A DNA stretch of 64,000 nt from Guadua angustifolia (taxonomy: Eukaryota > Streptophyta > Magnoliopsida > Poales > Poaceae), in assembly GCA_036346375.1 (NCBI GenBank), contig CM070504.1:10165890-10229889 (forward strand), written 5' to 3'. The notes under the pieces are model-generated. The model searched no databases. It was given only the letters and a program-made list of their open reading frames with translations, and was not told where the DNA came from. This document shows, one piece after another, positions 1 through 9,241 of the stretch. Numbering within the stretch: the first letter of the stretch is position 1; the number at the start of each line of letters is the position of its first letter. The translations under genes and the position numbers were made by a program.

Positions 1-332
1 ATATCTGAGTAGCGATAAATATTCTGAATTCTCAACTGAGGTTGGGTTCACTATGGATAAAGTAGTATAAATCTGCGCAAGGTAAAATTATGAATTCATG
101 CATGTCTCTTGGATTAAAGACCATGAAAGCTAAGTCTGCCTCATATACGAGTGCTAGTAGCTATTTCAATAATTAAAATTAGAAATCCATGTTTCCCTAA
201 TAAAACCCTATTTTTCTAAAAATAGATTTGAGAGAAGGCTGTCTATAAGATGGAGGTAATTTCATATAGTGCATTTTGTTATTAATGCTTGCTGATTACT
301 TCTATACTCTTGCTAAATGTCTCTTTGCTTAG
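1..332. other. AT-rich non-coding start of window
   Basis: No reading frame, RNA gene or repeat is recognised here. The stretch is AT-rich and ends in a pyrimidine-rich tract and an AG at 331-332, so it could be the last intron of a gene ending at 473. That is inference only. Confidence 0.3.
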
Positions 333-473
333 AGAAATGCTCTTATGGTCAAGTGTCTGGATGGGACATGGTTCCTAATGAACTCGCCAACAAGGTATGG
401 GGTGAAGGTTATCTGCAGGATCAAGATTACGAGGAGGTGGCCTATCAGGAGAGCTAGGTTGATGGTTAGATAG
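333..473 (+). CDS. Candidate terminal exon of an unrecognised gene
   Basis: A frame of 46 codons runs open from a plausible splice acceptor (pyrimidine-rich stretch, AG at 331-332) to a TAG stop at 471-473. The peptide is strongly basic near its end, with a TRRWPIRRARLMVR tail, and carries a CLDGTWFLMNSPTRYGVKV stretch in its first half. It has no start codon that looks initiating, so if real it is only the last exon of a gene to the left of the window. I do not recognise the family. The sequence downstream is AT-rich and could be a 3' UTR. It may also be chance or a gene fragment carried by a transposon. Confidence 0.3.
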   Translation, partial: RNALMVKCLDGTWFLMNSPTRYGVKVICRIKITRRWPIRRARLMVR

Positions 474-608
474 CGCACCAACTTACGTAGGTCTTTGGAG
501 TAATTAATACGTTTGTATTATATTTTCGTTGTACTTGAATGCTATGTATAATTAATGTATTAGACCTGTAGCCTGCACGATAATGGATTGTAAAAGTTTC
601 TATTTTAG

Positions 609-1032
609 CGTCTGTTTGGGAGAGCTCCACTAAAAAACTCAGCTCCACTCCACCAACTCCACCATAGAGTAGCTCCACCATAGAGTTGAAGTAGGGAAGG
701 GAAGTGTTTGGCTTGCAAATTAGATCCAGCTTCAAGAATAGATGGTTTTAGTGTGGATACCCATTTATGCCCTTAGATGTTGAATGGAGATACCCATTTA
801 TGCCTCATGTGTGTAACCAGTGGTAAAGGTGGGTAATTACCTAGGAACTTCACGAGTGGGTATGAAACGGTGTTTCTTGGAGTACCCCTTGAGGAGCTCC
901 ACAAAAACCATGAAGCAGCACCCTAGATTCGCATTTTTCCTGGAGCTGGAGTTCTGTGGAGTTGGGATGTTTGGTTACGTGAATTTGGAGTGGAGCTGAA
1001 AATTGAGGAGCAAAGCTCTCCCAAACACTCTC
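609..1032. mobile_element. Small terminal-inverted-repeat element (MITE)
   Basis: The left end reads GTCTGTTTGGGAGAGCTCC from 610, and the right end carries the inverted counterpart GCTCTCCCAAACACTC up to 1030. The interior has subterminal copies of GGAGCTGGAG and AGCTCCAC in both orientations and no coding capacity. A TTAG lies just outside each end and may reflect a short target duplication. TIRs beginning near TCTGTTTGG occur in Tourist-like (PIF/Harbinger) and hAT MITEs of grasses, so the superfamily is left open. Confidence 0.6.
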
Positions 1033-1477
1033 TTAGTCTCTAATTATTGTTTTGCTGTAATACTCTTAACACGGTGTATTAACTAATAAAGCGTCGGGTG
1101 TGCTCGATATTTTGATTAGCTAATATACTAAGATTCGTGTAATTATCTTAGAGTAATGGAGGTGTCATTGTCGTTGCCCTAGGCTAATTATGTGGGTAGC
1201 CACAACAGTGGGCACATTAGCACTAGCACCGTCAGTCGCTCCCATATCGGTGTATAGACAAGACAAGGCAGAGACTGTCTGTATAGAAGCATGAGAAGGT
1301 ATCCACACGTGAATTTGGAGGTGGCAACTCTCGTTGCTCCCGCACTGCAACACTGGGGAGGGAGGGGTGAGGGTCAATGTCTCTATTGTTGCCACATAGG
1401 GTAGAGCGCGATCCACGACTGCACTGTGAGAGAAGATTAGCTAGAGGCTAAGCGAAGAGAGCAATACACACTATATA
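1033..1477. other. Intergenic spacer
   Basis: I see no convincing gene or repeat in this stretch. Short open frames here lack codon bias and homology that I recognise. Confidence 0.4.
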
Positions 1478-1783
1478 GGCTCAGTTTGTTTAGACTTGAG
1501 ATTGGGCTTATTTGGCTTCTACACCTCTATAAGCCACAAGCCAAAACAAACAGTATTTTTCAGCCAGACGGAGAGAAGAAGCTTCTAGCCTAATTTGTAC
1601 TACGCGAGAGAAGCAAGGAAAACGATGCTTCTCGGGGTGGCTGGAGCTTCTAAAAATCCCACTTCCCTGGTACCCTTATAACTTAATTATTATTTATGAA
1701 AAATTGCCATCCTCATCCAGCTCCAGCAGCTTCTTCCAGCTCCAGCCAAATAAGCTCAAGCTCCAGCCTAAACAAACTCAGCC
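1478..1783. mobile_element. MITE with about 38-bp terminal inverted repeats
   Basis: The left arm starts GGCTCAGTTTGTTTAG and runs to about 1517. The right arm (about 1744-1783) is its inverted copy with a few mismatches, ending AAACAAACTCAGCC. The trinucleotide ATA flanks both sides (1475-1477 and 1784-1786), compatible with a 3-bp target duplication as in PIF/Harbinger (Tourist-like) elements. There is no coding capacity. The interior is rich in AGCTCCAG and AGCTTCT, typical of this MITE class. Confidence 0.65.
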
Positions 1784-1960
1784 ATAGTGAGGGAAGAGAC
1801 TAAAAGATAGAGGCATCAAGCATACAGTAAGAAAAGCAAGCGGACGTGCAGCGAAGAGAGAACCGAGGGAATGGATAAGAAATGAGTAGCAAAGTGGGTG
1901 TGCAGCGAAGAGAAAAGAAATGAATGGATGGATTAAAAAAAAGTGATGGAGAGACATCTA

Positions 1961-2192
1961 AGGGCCTGTTTGTTTTAGCTTTGGATTCTTTAAAAGCTGA
2001 TTCTGGATTATAGCTGTAGAGAAGCTGATTCTTCAAAAGCTGGAATCCAAAAGCATATATGAAGTGGATTGTGGATTCTAGTGTATATGGGTGGGCTAGA
2101 TTGTGAGAATCGGATTCTAGAATCAAGTTATTTGTTTCTGATTCTGCTTTTGCGGCTAGAATCCAGAATCAAAAGCTAAAACAAACAGGGTC
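1961..2192. mobile_element. MITE with inverted ends
   Basis: The left end AGGGCCTGTTTGTTTTAGCT (1961-1980) is mirrored at the right by AGCTAAAACAAACAGGGTCT (2173-2192). Subterminal GATTCTGGATT and AATCCAGAATC pairs extend the inverted arms. The length, about 230 bp, and the lack of coding sequence fit a non-autonomous DNA transposon. The target duplication is unclear. Confidence 0.6.
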
Positions 2193-2246
2193 TAAGACTA
2201 TTAAGGTTCTAAGATGTACAGATGATCTAGATCTTCCATACGAAAT

Positions 2247-2570
2247 TGAAATAACCCAAAAATTTCAAAATGTTGTTTTATCTATTTATTTGAATTTTCT
2301 CGAATTTATCTAAATTTTATTCGGCCTTCTTTTGTTTCCTTTCCATTTTGGGTAAGCTTACCGTTTTTGGCGCTTACCAAATCTGGAACCTTCCGTTTTT
2401 GCCCTTGGCCTATTCCCTTATGTCTTGGTCCATTTTCTTCCCTACCAAAGCTTTTTCCTACCCACTTTTTCCTTCGCCTGACCACCACAAGAATCCCCTT
2501 CTTCTTCACCCATTCTTTACCTCCTCTCCGGCCACCCATTCTTTCCCTCAGTAATTCTCGCCAAGACAAC
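2247..2570 (+). repeat. Left fragment of the split solo Gypsy LTR
   Basis: This fragment aligns by eye to the first 300 bp of the LTRs at 49252 and 55988 (shared AAATAACCCAAAAATTTCAAAA, then CCATTTTGGG and similar blocks). It is interrupted at 2570 by the nested Copia element. Confidence 0.8.
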
Positions 2571-3541
2571 TGTAAGTTCAACCTTTATTAGTTATGGTTT
2601 TGGTGCTAATGACAAATCTATTATTGAGATTATCCATTTAATGTGATTTTATTATTAATGACAAACCTTATATCGAGACTAACTTGTTTATTTAGAATAT
2701 CCTTGATTAGTCTCATCACATTGAAAAATGGAAAACCCAAGGTATGTATGCGTATTTATCTTAGTATTAGTTGCATACTTTGGAGTCAAGTTAAAGTATG
2801 AATGTCCCCATTATATTAAACCACAAAATGTGCATCATGTTTCCCAATCCATATATTACATGGATGCATATATTTAGGGGGAGTTCACACTCTAACTTGA
2901 AGAGTTAATTTAAATAATAATTTAAATTGAGTTCATTTGTCTTATTAATCATTAAAAAATATTTCATCATGTGTTGATGGTGTTCCGTGATTAATTAAGG
3001 ACAAATGAATAGTTCTTAAGTATAATAAAGCATAAGTTGCATTATTGTACTTAAGACACAATTAAATCATTCAATTTGATTTAGGTTGTGCTCAATTGAT
3101 CTAAAGGCATCCATTATGTGTTAATGGAGTGCAAGAGATAATTGAGACAACCATGCATCTTGGACTAACCATTTTATGAGTTGTGATTGAGTTAGGTCCA
3201 AAGATGAATGAGAAATTTGAGAACGGGATAAAGACGGCAATCATGAGGTGATGGGCGTTAAGAGAAGATCCCAAGACAAAAGAGAAGAATCGAGTGATGA
3301 TCCCGGGGGAGTATCAAAGTGATGATCATAAAGACCCCAAAGGAGATTGTTTGCCCGCAGCGGCGAAGGTATAATTAGATAGGCTAAGGACCTTGTAGTC
3401 TTTGAGTCTAAGGTTTTATCGCCGTTCTATTAAGAGGGGTTATCTCCTAGTTTGAGCTTCATCATGTGTTGGTGATCTCAATCCGCGTTCACTCAAGCTC
3501 AAATCATTTGGATTTGGTTTTTGCATAAAGTTAACCATTTG

Positions 3542-5163
3542 GCATGTGTTGCGAATGGGTTAAACTTATGCTTGGTTGTTATTGGTTTATGCTCTGATTT
3601 GCATGTGTTGCAAAGAGGAAGAGCATATGTATTTGGTTTTCGCATAATGCTTTGATTTGCATGTGTTGCAAATAGGATAAGCTAATGCGTTGGCTTTTGC
3701 GTGAAGTTCACTTTTGCATGTGTTGCAAATGTTGAAGCTTTATGTTTTGGTTTCGTTCAAAACAATCTTTCAAAATCTTATGGTTGCTTGGAGCTAAGTT
3801 TTGCATGTGTTGCAAAAGGAGAGAGCTCAAGCATGATTTGATGTTTGTGTGTTTGTATGGAGCTAGAGGCTTGCATGTGTTGCGAGTAAAGAGCTCATAC
3901 GTGTGATTTGGTTTTAGTTGAAGTTTGATTTGTGGTTGCATGGGACTAGAGAATTGCATGTGTTGCAATTAGAGAGTTCATGCATCTTGATTTGATGTTG
4001 CTCGGAGATAGACTTTTGCATGTGTTGCAAAGAGTAGTGCTCAAGCATGAAATTGGTTTAATGTGTTTTTGCAAGTTCGTTGTGCGAATAAACTGAGGTT
4101 TATGAGTCCGGATTCGAGAGCATGTAAGTAGGGCTTGCAACGGGTGTTGGCAAGTTGACTGGGTCTCGTGTTGACCTTCACATGGCTAGGGGGATTAATC
4201 TCATAAACTCGAGTTTGATTTGCTTAATACGTTTTGCAAATAGATCTTGAGTTGTTGGCGAAATGTGTTTTCGTTAGTTGAAGTTTTGATTTGCAATTGT
4301 GTTTTGTAAATGAGCTTTGAAGTTATGTGTTTCGATCCTAGAGCATGTGTTGGCATTTGCAAATGTGTTTTGCAAAGTGTCGGGGTCATGTGTTGATCCT
4401 TACATGGCTAGGGGGTTGATTGCATAAGTTTGTGGTATGGTTGAAATCGTTTTGTAATTTGTTGAATTCTTCATCTAAAGTGGTGCAAATGTGATTTGCA
4501 TGTGTGTATGATCATGTGTCGATCATCTAGAAGCTCAAAGAATAGCATTTGGTTTTTCGGAAAAGAGTTTGCGCGAAAAACCGGTTTTGGAGTCTGTTAG
4601 GGGCGGTGTGACCGGCCTTGTCTCGGACCGGCTAGGCGGTTGATCTGTCCCGGTCGGTTGGGATGGCGTCTTGATCTGCGACCGAGGTCCGTCGGCTCGA
4701 TTTTTCCAGAAGAGTGTGTTTTGTTTTTTGTGCGGCGGTGGTGGTCTTGATCGGCCGGCCGGTCTTGCCGGTAGGCTCGGTGTGATTTTTCGAGCGTGTT
4801 TGGCTCGTTTGTGTGGTGGCGTCTTGACCGGTGGATTCGTACTGTGACCGTGTATGTGATCAGAATCCGACCGTTGCCTGTGAGGGCGGTCGGATGGGGT
4901 AGGTCTGGTTGGACCGGGTTTTCTTGAAGTTCGCCCATTTTGCCCCCAAACGGCTAGTTTTCTTGTGGGGGCTATAAATAGAGCCCTTGGGGGGCTTGGA
5001 CAGTAGGTTGGCTGTGTGTGGGAGTTGTGTGTATGTGTTGCTCTTCTCCATTTGGCTCTTGAGCTTAAGAGTGAGATTAATTGCATGTGTTGCAATTAGG
5101 AAGTGGTTTGAGAGCCTCTTGTGCATGTGTTGCACTTGAGGGAGGCCTTGTGCATGTGTTGCA
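3542..5163 (+). repeat. Dispersed 12-bp motif array in the 5' LTR
   Basis: The 12-mer GCATGTGTTGCA occurs exactly at 3601, 3659, 3716, 3803, 3956, 4018, 5083, 5123 and 5152, with GCG-ending variants at 3542 and 3873. Spacing is irregular (about 29 to 150 bp, then a gap of about 1 kb), so it is not a simple tandem repeat. Each copy contains TGCATG, the core of the plant RY element bound by B3-domain factors, in all but the copies preceded by G. The 3' LTR keeps about nine copies. A promoter-proximal regulatory role is inference. Confidence 0.8.
4972..4982 (+). promoter_or_regulatory. TATA box in the Copia 5' LTR
   Basis: CTATAAATAGA stands in a GC-rich setting about 800 bp before the LTR end, followed by AGCCCTTGG. 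The same sequence and surroundings recur in the 3' LTR at 12865-12875. The position suits the U3/R promoter of the element. The start site itself cannot be read. Confidence 0.65.
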
Positions 5164-5776
5164 CTTGGTGATCACCGGGAGCGCATTCGTTGTGCTCGGT
5201 GAAGTTCGAGCGAAGGAGCGGCTTGTTACTCTTGGAGGTTGCCGACTCCTAGACGGCGTAGGCGTCGTGCGCGGGAGCTCTCAAGGTTGTGAGAAGCCCC
5301 GGCAAAGTTTGTGAAGGTTAGGGTTGAGCCTACGCGAAAGCGTGAAAAACCACGACTAGTGGAAAGAGGCGGGTGCTCGAGCGGGAGCCGGTCCAAGTGG
5401 TTGGGCTTGCCTCAACGTGGACTAGGGGAGACCGGCAAGTCTCCGAACACCACGGAAAAACATCGGTTGTCCCTTGTCTCTTTACCTTCAAGCATTTACA
5501 TTATTGAGTATTTATCAATTGCTTGATTGTATTAGAATTGCTTAGTATTAATTGTTTATCCAATTTAGCAATTCTAGTATAGAGACATAATTTAGTTAGT
5601 GCACTAGTGAGTCTAGTTGATTTAGGCCTTAATTGTCGAAACCTATCTATCGCTTCCGCATTATCATTGAATAGATTTTCACATAGGGGTTGATTAGAGC
5701 AAATAATTTAGTGAGCGATTGAATTTTGTAAAACGCCTATTCACCCCCCCTCTAGGCGCATCCTCGACCCTACAAG

Positions 5777-5789
5777 TGGTATCAGAGCC
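5777..5789 (+). promoter_or_regulatory. Primer-binding site (initiator tRNA-Met)
   Basis: TGGTATCAGAGCC follows the 5' LTR end by two bases. It is the standard complement of the 3' end of plant initiator tRNA-Met, used to prime minus-strand synthesis in most plant Copia and many Gypsy elements. Confidence 0.9.
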
Positions 5790-5834
5790 ACGGTCACTCT
5801 CATTTTAGGCTTAACCGTCTAGAGAGTAAAAAGG

Positions 5835-7574
5835 ATGGCGTCTAGCGGATTAGTGCACTCACATGATCCACATGTACTGAATGGCTCTAATTATGCTTCA
5901 TGGAAATTATTTATGATTAATCATTTTAAATTCATGAGCCCACAAATTTGGTGGATCATAGATGTCGGCTTTTCTTCTCCACTAAATGATATTGCTCCAA
6001 CTAAAGGAGAGGAGAAATGCCTACATCTCGACGCTCAAGCTACTAACGTTTTATTTAGTGTTGTGAGCGTAGAAATTTTTAATCTCATTTGCAACCTCTC
6101 GAGCGCTCATGAAATGTGGATCAAGCTTCAAGAATTATTTGAATCATCCACATCAACAAGTGAGGATTGCATTGAGGAAAAGATGTCGGTTAATGATTCT
6201 TCAACCTCTACATCAAGCAATGAAGAACCGGTATCTCCATCAACCTCAACCTCCGCCTCAAGCGACGACGAATTTTCACTCCCATCAAAAATTCGTTGCT
6301 TCATGGCAAAAGGTAAAAATGAGGTATGTGATGACGAAGAGCCCTCTTATGATGATTTAATGGACATGTTAGAGGAGCTCAATAATTATCTTGGGAAGGA
6401 GAAAACAAAATATAAGATTTTAAAACTTGAACATGAATCACTTCAAAGTGATTATAATATGCTTAAAGAAAATCATGAATCCCTCCTTCTCAAAGAAATC
6501 TATAAGTCTAAGGTGGATATAGGAACCACATGTGATTTAATTGATGAAATGCCATGCTTAGATGTAAATTCTAATATTTCATCAAAAATTGACATGCCCA
6601 CCTCTTGTGAAGACTTAATTGATACACCTTGTTGCTCTAATAAAATTGTTTCAAGTTCCTCTATGTGTTTAGATGCTAATCTTGTAGAGGAAAACAATGA
6701 GCTCAAGGCTCAAGTCATTAAGTTGGAAAATGACTTGAAGAGGTGCGTTAAAGGAAAAGCCCTCCTCAACGAAATCTTGAGCAAGCCAAGGGCGCCTCAA
6801 GACAAGCGAGGACTTGGCTACAACTCCAAGAGGGAGAATAGCAAGACGAGGCACAACGCGCGTCACTCGAAGACAATCAAGTGCTTCGCTTGCAACAAGA
6901 AGGGCCACCTCGCCTCCGTGTGCCCTAATCAAGTGGATAACAAGGCCACAACACCAACAATGAGGCAAGCCGGCAAAGAGCAAGTCAAATCGGTCAAGAG
7001 AGGGCCAAATAGCATGACGTGCCTCAATTGCCGGGAAAAGGGACATTTCGGTAAGGATTGTCCCAAAGGTATAACTCCTAAGCCTATTCTCATTAATGAA
7101 AATTATTTGCTTAGGAAGGACAAGAATAGCAATGTGTTTGCCAAGCTTGTCAAGTCCCCTATGCCCGCTAAAAATGATATATATTTGCATAGGAAGAGTA
7201 TTTCTAGAAATATTTTTGCTCAAAATGCTAGATTTCCTAAGAATAAGAAAAATCATGATGATCATATGCTTAGGAAAAATAATTATAGCAAAACATTTGC
7301 TAGAAATGCTAGATCCTCTAAGCGTCCTTATTATAATGATTATTATGAGCTTAGAAAGGATCAAACTAGAAATAGATTTGTTAAGAATGCCAAAACTCCT
7401 AAGCCTCTTCAATTCAATGCAAATAAATCGCTTAGGAGTAACAAAAATTGCAAATTCATTGCTAGTCATGTTAGTCAATTTAATAATGTTAAAATTAGGA
7501 CTATTTGGGTTCCTAAATCAATTATGACTAACATTGTCGGACCCAACAAGGATTGGGTACCAAAAACCGCCTAA
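5835..7574 (+). CDS. Copia-type gag polyprotein, gag-only, with C-terminal basic repeats
   Basis: This 579-aa frame encodes the structural protein that would package the retrotransposon RNA. It starts 46 bp after the primer-binding site. Residues 10-100 (LNGSNYASWKLFMINHF and AHEMWIKLQELF) match the start of the Copia gag (UBN2/DUF4219-type) domain. The rest of the expected capsid domain is missing, replaced by a Ser/Thr-rich stretch (about 100-145). A Lys/Glu-rich probable coiled coil follows (about 175-310). Two zinc knuckles, CFACNKKGHLASVC (350-363) and CLNCREKGHFGKDC (396-409), are intact CX2CX4HX4C motifs. Residues 417-560 hold five degenerate basic repeats of about 27-30 aa. It ends GPNKDWVPKTA then stop, at the point where related elements continue into protease. 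The frame is fully open although no pol follows. Function in trans is inference. Confidence 0.85.
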   Translation: MASSGLVHSHDPHVLNGSNYASWKLFMINHFKFMSPQIWWIIDVGFSSPLNDIAPTKGEEKCLHLDAQATNVLFSVVSVEIFNLICNLSSAHEMWIKLQELFESSTSTSEDCIEEKMSVNDSSTSTSSNEEPVSPSTSTSASSDDEFSLPSKIRCFMAKGKNEVCDDEEPSYDDLMDMLEELNNYLGKEKTKYKILKLEHESLQSDYNMLKENHESLLLKEIYKSKVDIGTTCDLIDEMPCLDVNSNISSKIDMPTSCEDLIDTPCCSNKIVSSSSMCLDANLVEENNELKAQVIKLENDLKRCVKGKALLNEILSKPRAPQDKRGLGYNSKRENSKTRHNARHSKTIKCFACNKKGHLASVCPNQVDNKATTPTMRQAGKEQVKSVKRGPNSMTCLNCREKGHFGKDCPKGITPKPILINENYLLRKDKNSNVFAKLVKSPMPAKNDIYLHRKSISRNIFAQNARFPKNKKNHDDHMLRKNNYSKTFARNARSSKRPYYNDYYELRKDQTRNRFVKNAKTPKPLQFNANKSLRSNKNCKFIASHVSQFNNVKIRTIWVPKSIMTNIVGPNKDWVPKTA

Positions 7575-9241
7575 AAGATTTTTAGACAATATTGAGATGG
7601 ATTGGACGCTTGCTCACTCAAGAGGAGAAGAATTATATTTGTCTACAAGTGGTGTCAAGCATAAAGATAATCAAGTCCATCATGAGCCAATGCCATCTCG
7701 GGTAACAAGTATTTAAATTGATTCTTATGTCTTATAGCCTTGTGTAGGTTATATTGAAATATTAATGAAAATCAATTTAGATTACTTGTTGTAAGAACTT
7801 GCTCTCGCCTCTTACCTATTCTCTTATTGCAAATCTTGAGCAAGTTAGGAAGTGGCACATTAAGGGGAAGTGTTAACTCATATTCATGTGTATCACATCC
7901 CTACGTGTGCCCATATTAATATAAGTGCATATATATATATTTTCAAAATCAACCATTTAGCCAAAAGTCAAAATTTTGTATACTATTACGAATCTTATGA
8001 AAAAAAAACTAGTTGAAAAATGTATACAAATGCTTTCAAAAGGTTTTCCAATGGTTTTGGCTTTACAAAAACTAATTTCAAAAGAAAATAAGTTTTTAGC
8101 TCAAAAACTAGTTACTAGTATCTTGTTTTGCATTTAAATTTAAAATTTTCATAGAATTAAATGTAAAAAGATTTTGAAAGTAATTCCAAAACGAAAATCC
8201 TAGAGTTGGTCATTCTTAACAATTTTCGTGTTCAAAAGTTTTTCAAAAGACCAACTCATCAAAAGTTATTTGATTTTGAAACTCGCCGAAAAACTATGCT
8301 TGACCCGTAATGGTCATATTATTGCACTTAGTGAGTTTCTCCATTTGGATCAATTCTTGTATAGAATTTTGATTCAAAATGGTATTTTAGACTCATACAC
8401 AAAATTCAAATCTCTATATCTTACCCCATGCTAAATTTGAAGTTTTGTGTTGTTGAATTTGACTTGATTTCTATTTGCTTCTTAATTGGACTATTTAGAT
8501 CAAAAGTCAAAATTGTATTTAAATGACCCAAATTTGTGAAAAAAGCCTTGTAAAAGTATTCTATTATGTATTTCAAATGTTTTACAAGCTTTCAAAATGA
8601 AAAACTATATGTTGAAATCAAATTTGGCTCAAAACGATTTGATTTAATCAAAAATGGCCTATTTAGGCATATAGCTCAAATCATGGCATTCAAGTTGTAT
8701 TTCATTATAAATCTTGGCTAGAAACATTCTTGATACACCAATCTAAGCTATGAAAATTGAAATTGCATGAAATCCAAATTGAATTGCATTTTGAGGCTTT
8801 TCGTGAAAATCAATTTCCTTTTATGCCTCAAAGCGCAAATTGCCATATCTTTCAAAATAAAATTGCTTTTGAGAAAATTCTTTTTGCAAAACCTTCTAAT
8901 TAGTCCAAAGTTCATCTCTACAAATTTTCAAATCAATTAGACTTCGTTTGAATTGTTTTTGCCAAAATTTGCAAAAAGTCTGTAGTTTTCGGGCTGTCAG
9001 GTGCGGTTGCACCGCATGTGGTGCGGTTGCACCGGCCAACCGGTCGGACCAGCCCCAGAGCGGTCAGATCGGCCATGGCATGCTGGCTCTAAAATTTTCA
9101 GAATTTTCCGAGTCTGTCTTTGGGATATCTTTTGATTGGTACTTCCTTTTTCAAAAATTCTTTTTGTAAAAGATTCTTATTATTCCAAAGTTCATTTGTG
9201 CAAAATTTTAAAAGTTTCTCAATTTATTTGAAGGCATTTTC
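7575..9241 (+). other. Non-coding AT-rich internal region of the Copia element
   Basis: No protease, integrase, RT or RNase H motif is visible in any frame where pol should be. The DNA is strongly AT-rich with many TTTCAAAA and CAAAATTTC words, and short frames here look random. A small GC-rich island at 8995-9080 repeats GGTGCGGTTGCACCG and CGGTCGGACC, resembling the CCGG-rich words of the LTR. Confidence 0.6.

Larger units (their letters stand above)
2571..5774 (+). repeat. 5' LTR of the Copia element
   Basis: This LTR is 3204 bp and opens with TGTA and closes with TACA. It is about 214 bp longer than the 3' LTR, chiefly because it holds extra copies of the GCATGTGTTGC-containing segment near 3600-3690. 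It carries a TATA box at 4972-4982 and an upstream GC-rich part with CGGACCGG-type words (4600-4920). Confidence 0.85.

Noticed and set aside
2306..2591. Overlapping open frames of 70-90 codons on both strands
   Set aside because: They fall in the left fragment of the solo Gypsy LTR and correspond to similar random frames in the LTRs at 49311 and 56047.
3601..5163. Regularly recurring short motif resembling a CRISPR-type array
   Set aside because: The 12-bp copies are unevenly spaced, lie in a plant retrotransposon LTR and lack spacer-length regularity. It is an LTR motif array.
6669..7478. 269-codon minus-strand frame
   Set aside because: Antisense to the Copia gag; no recognisable domain and explained by gag codon bias.
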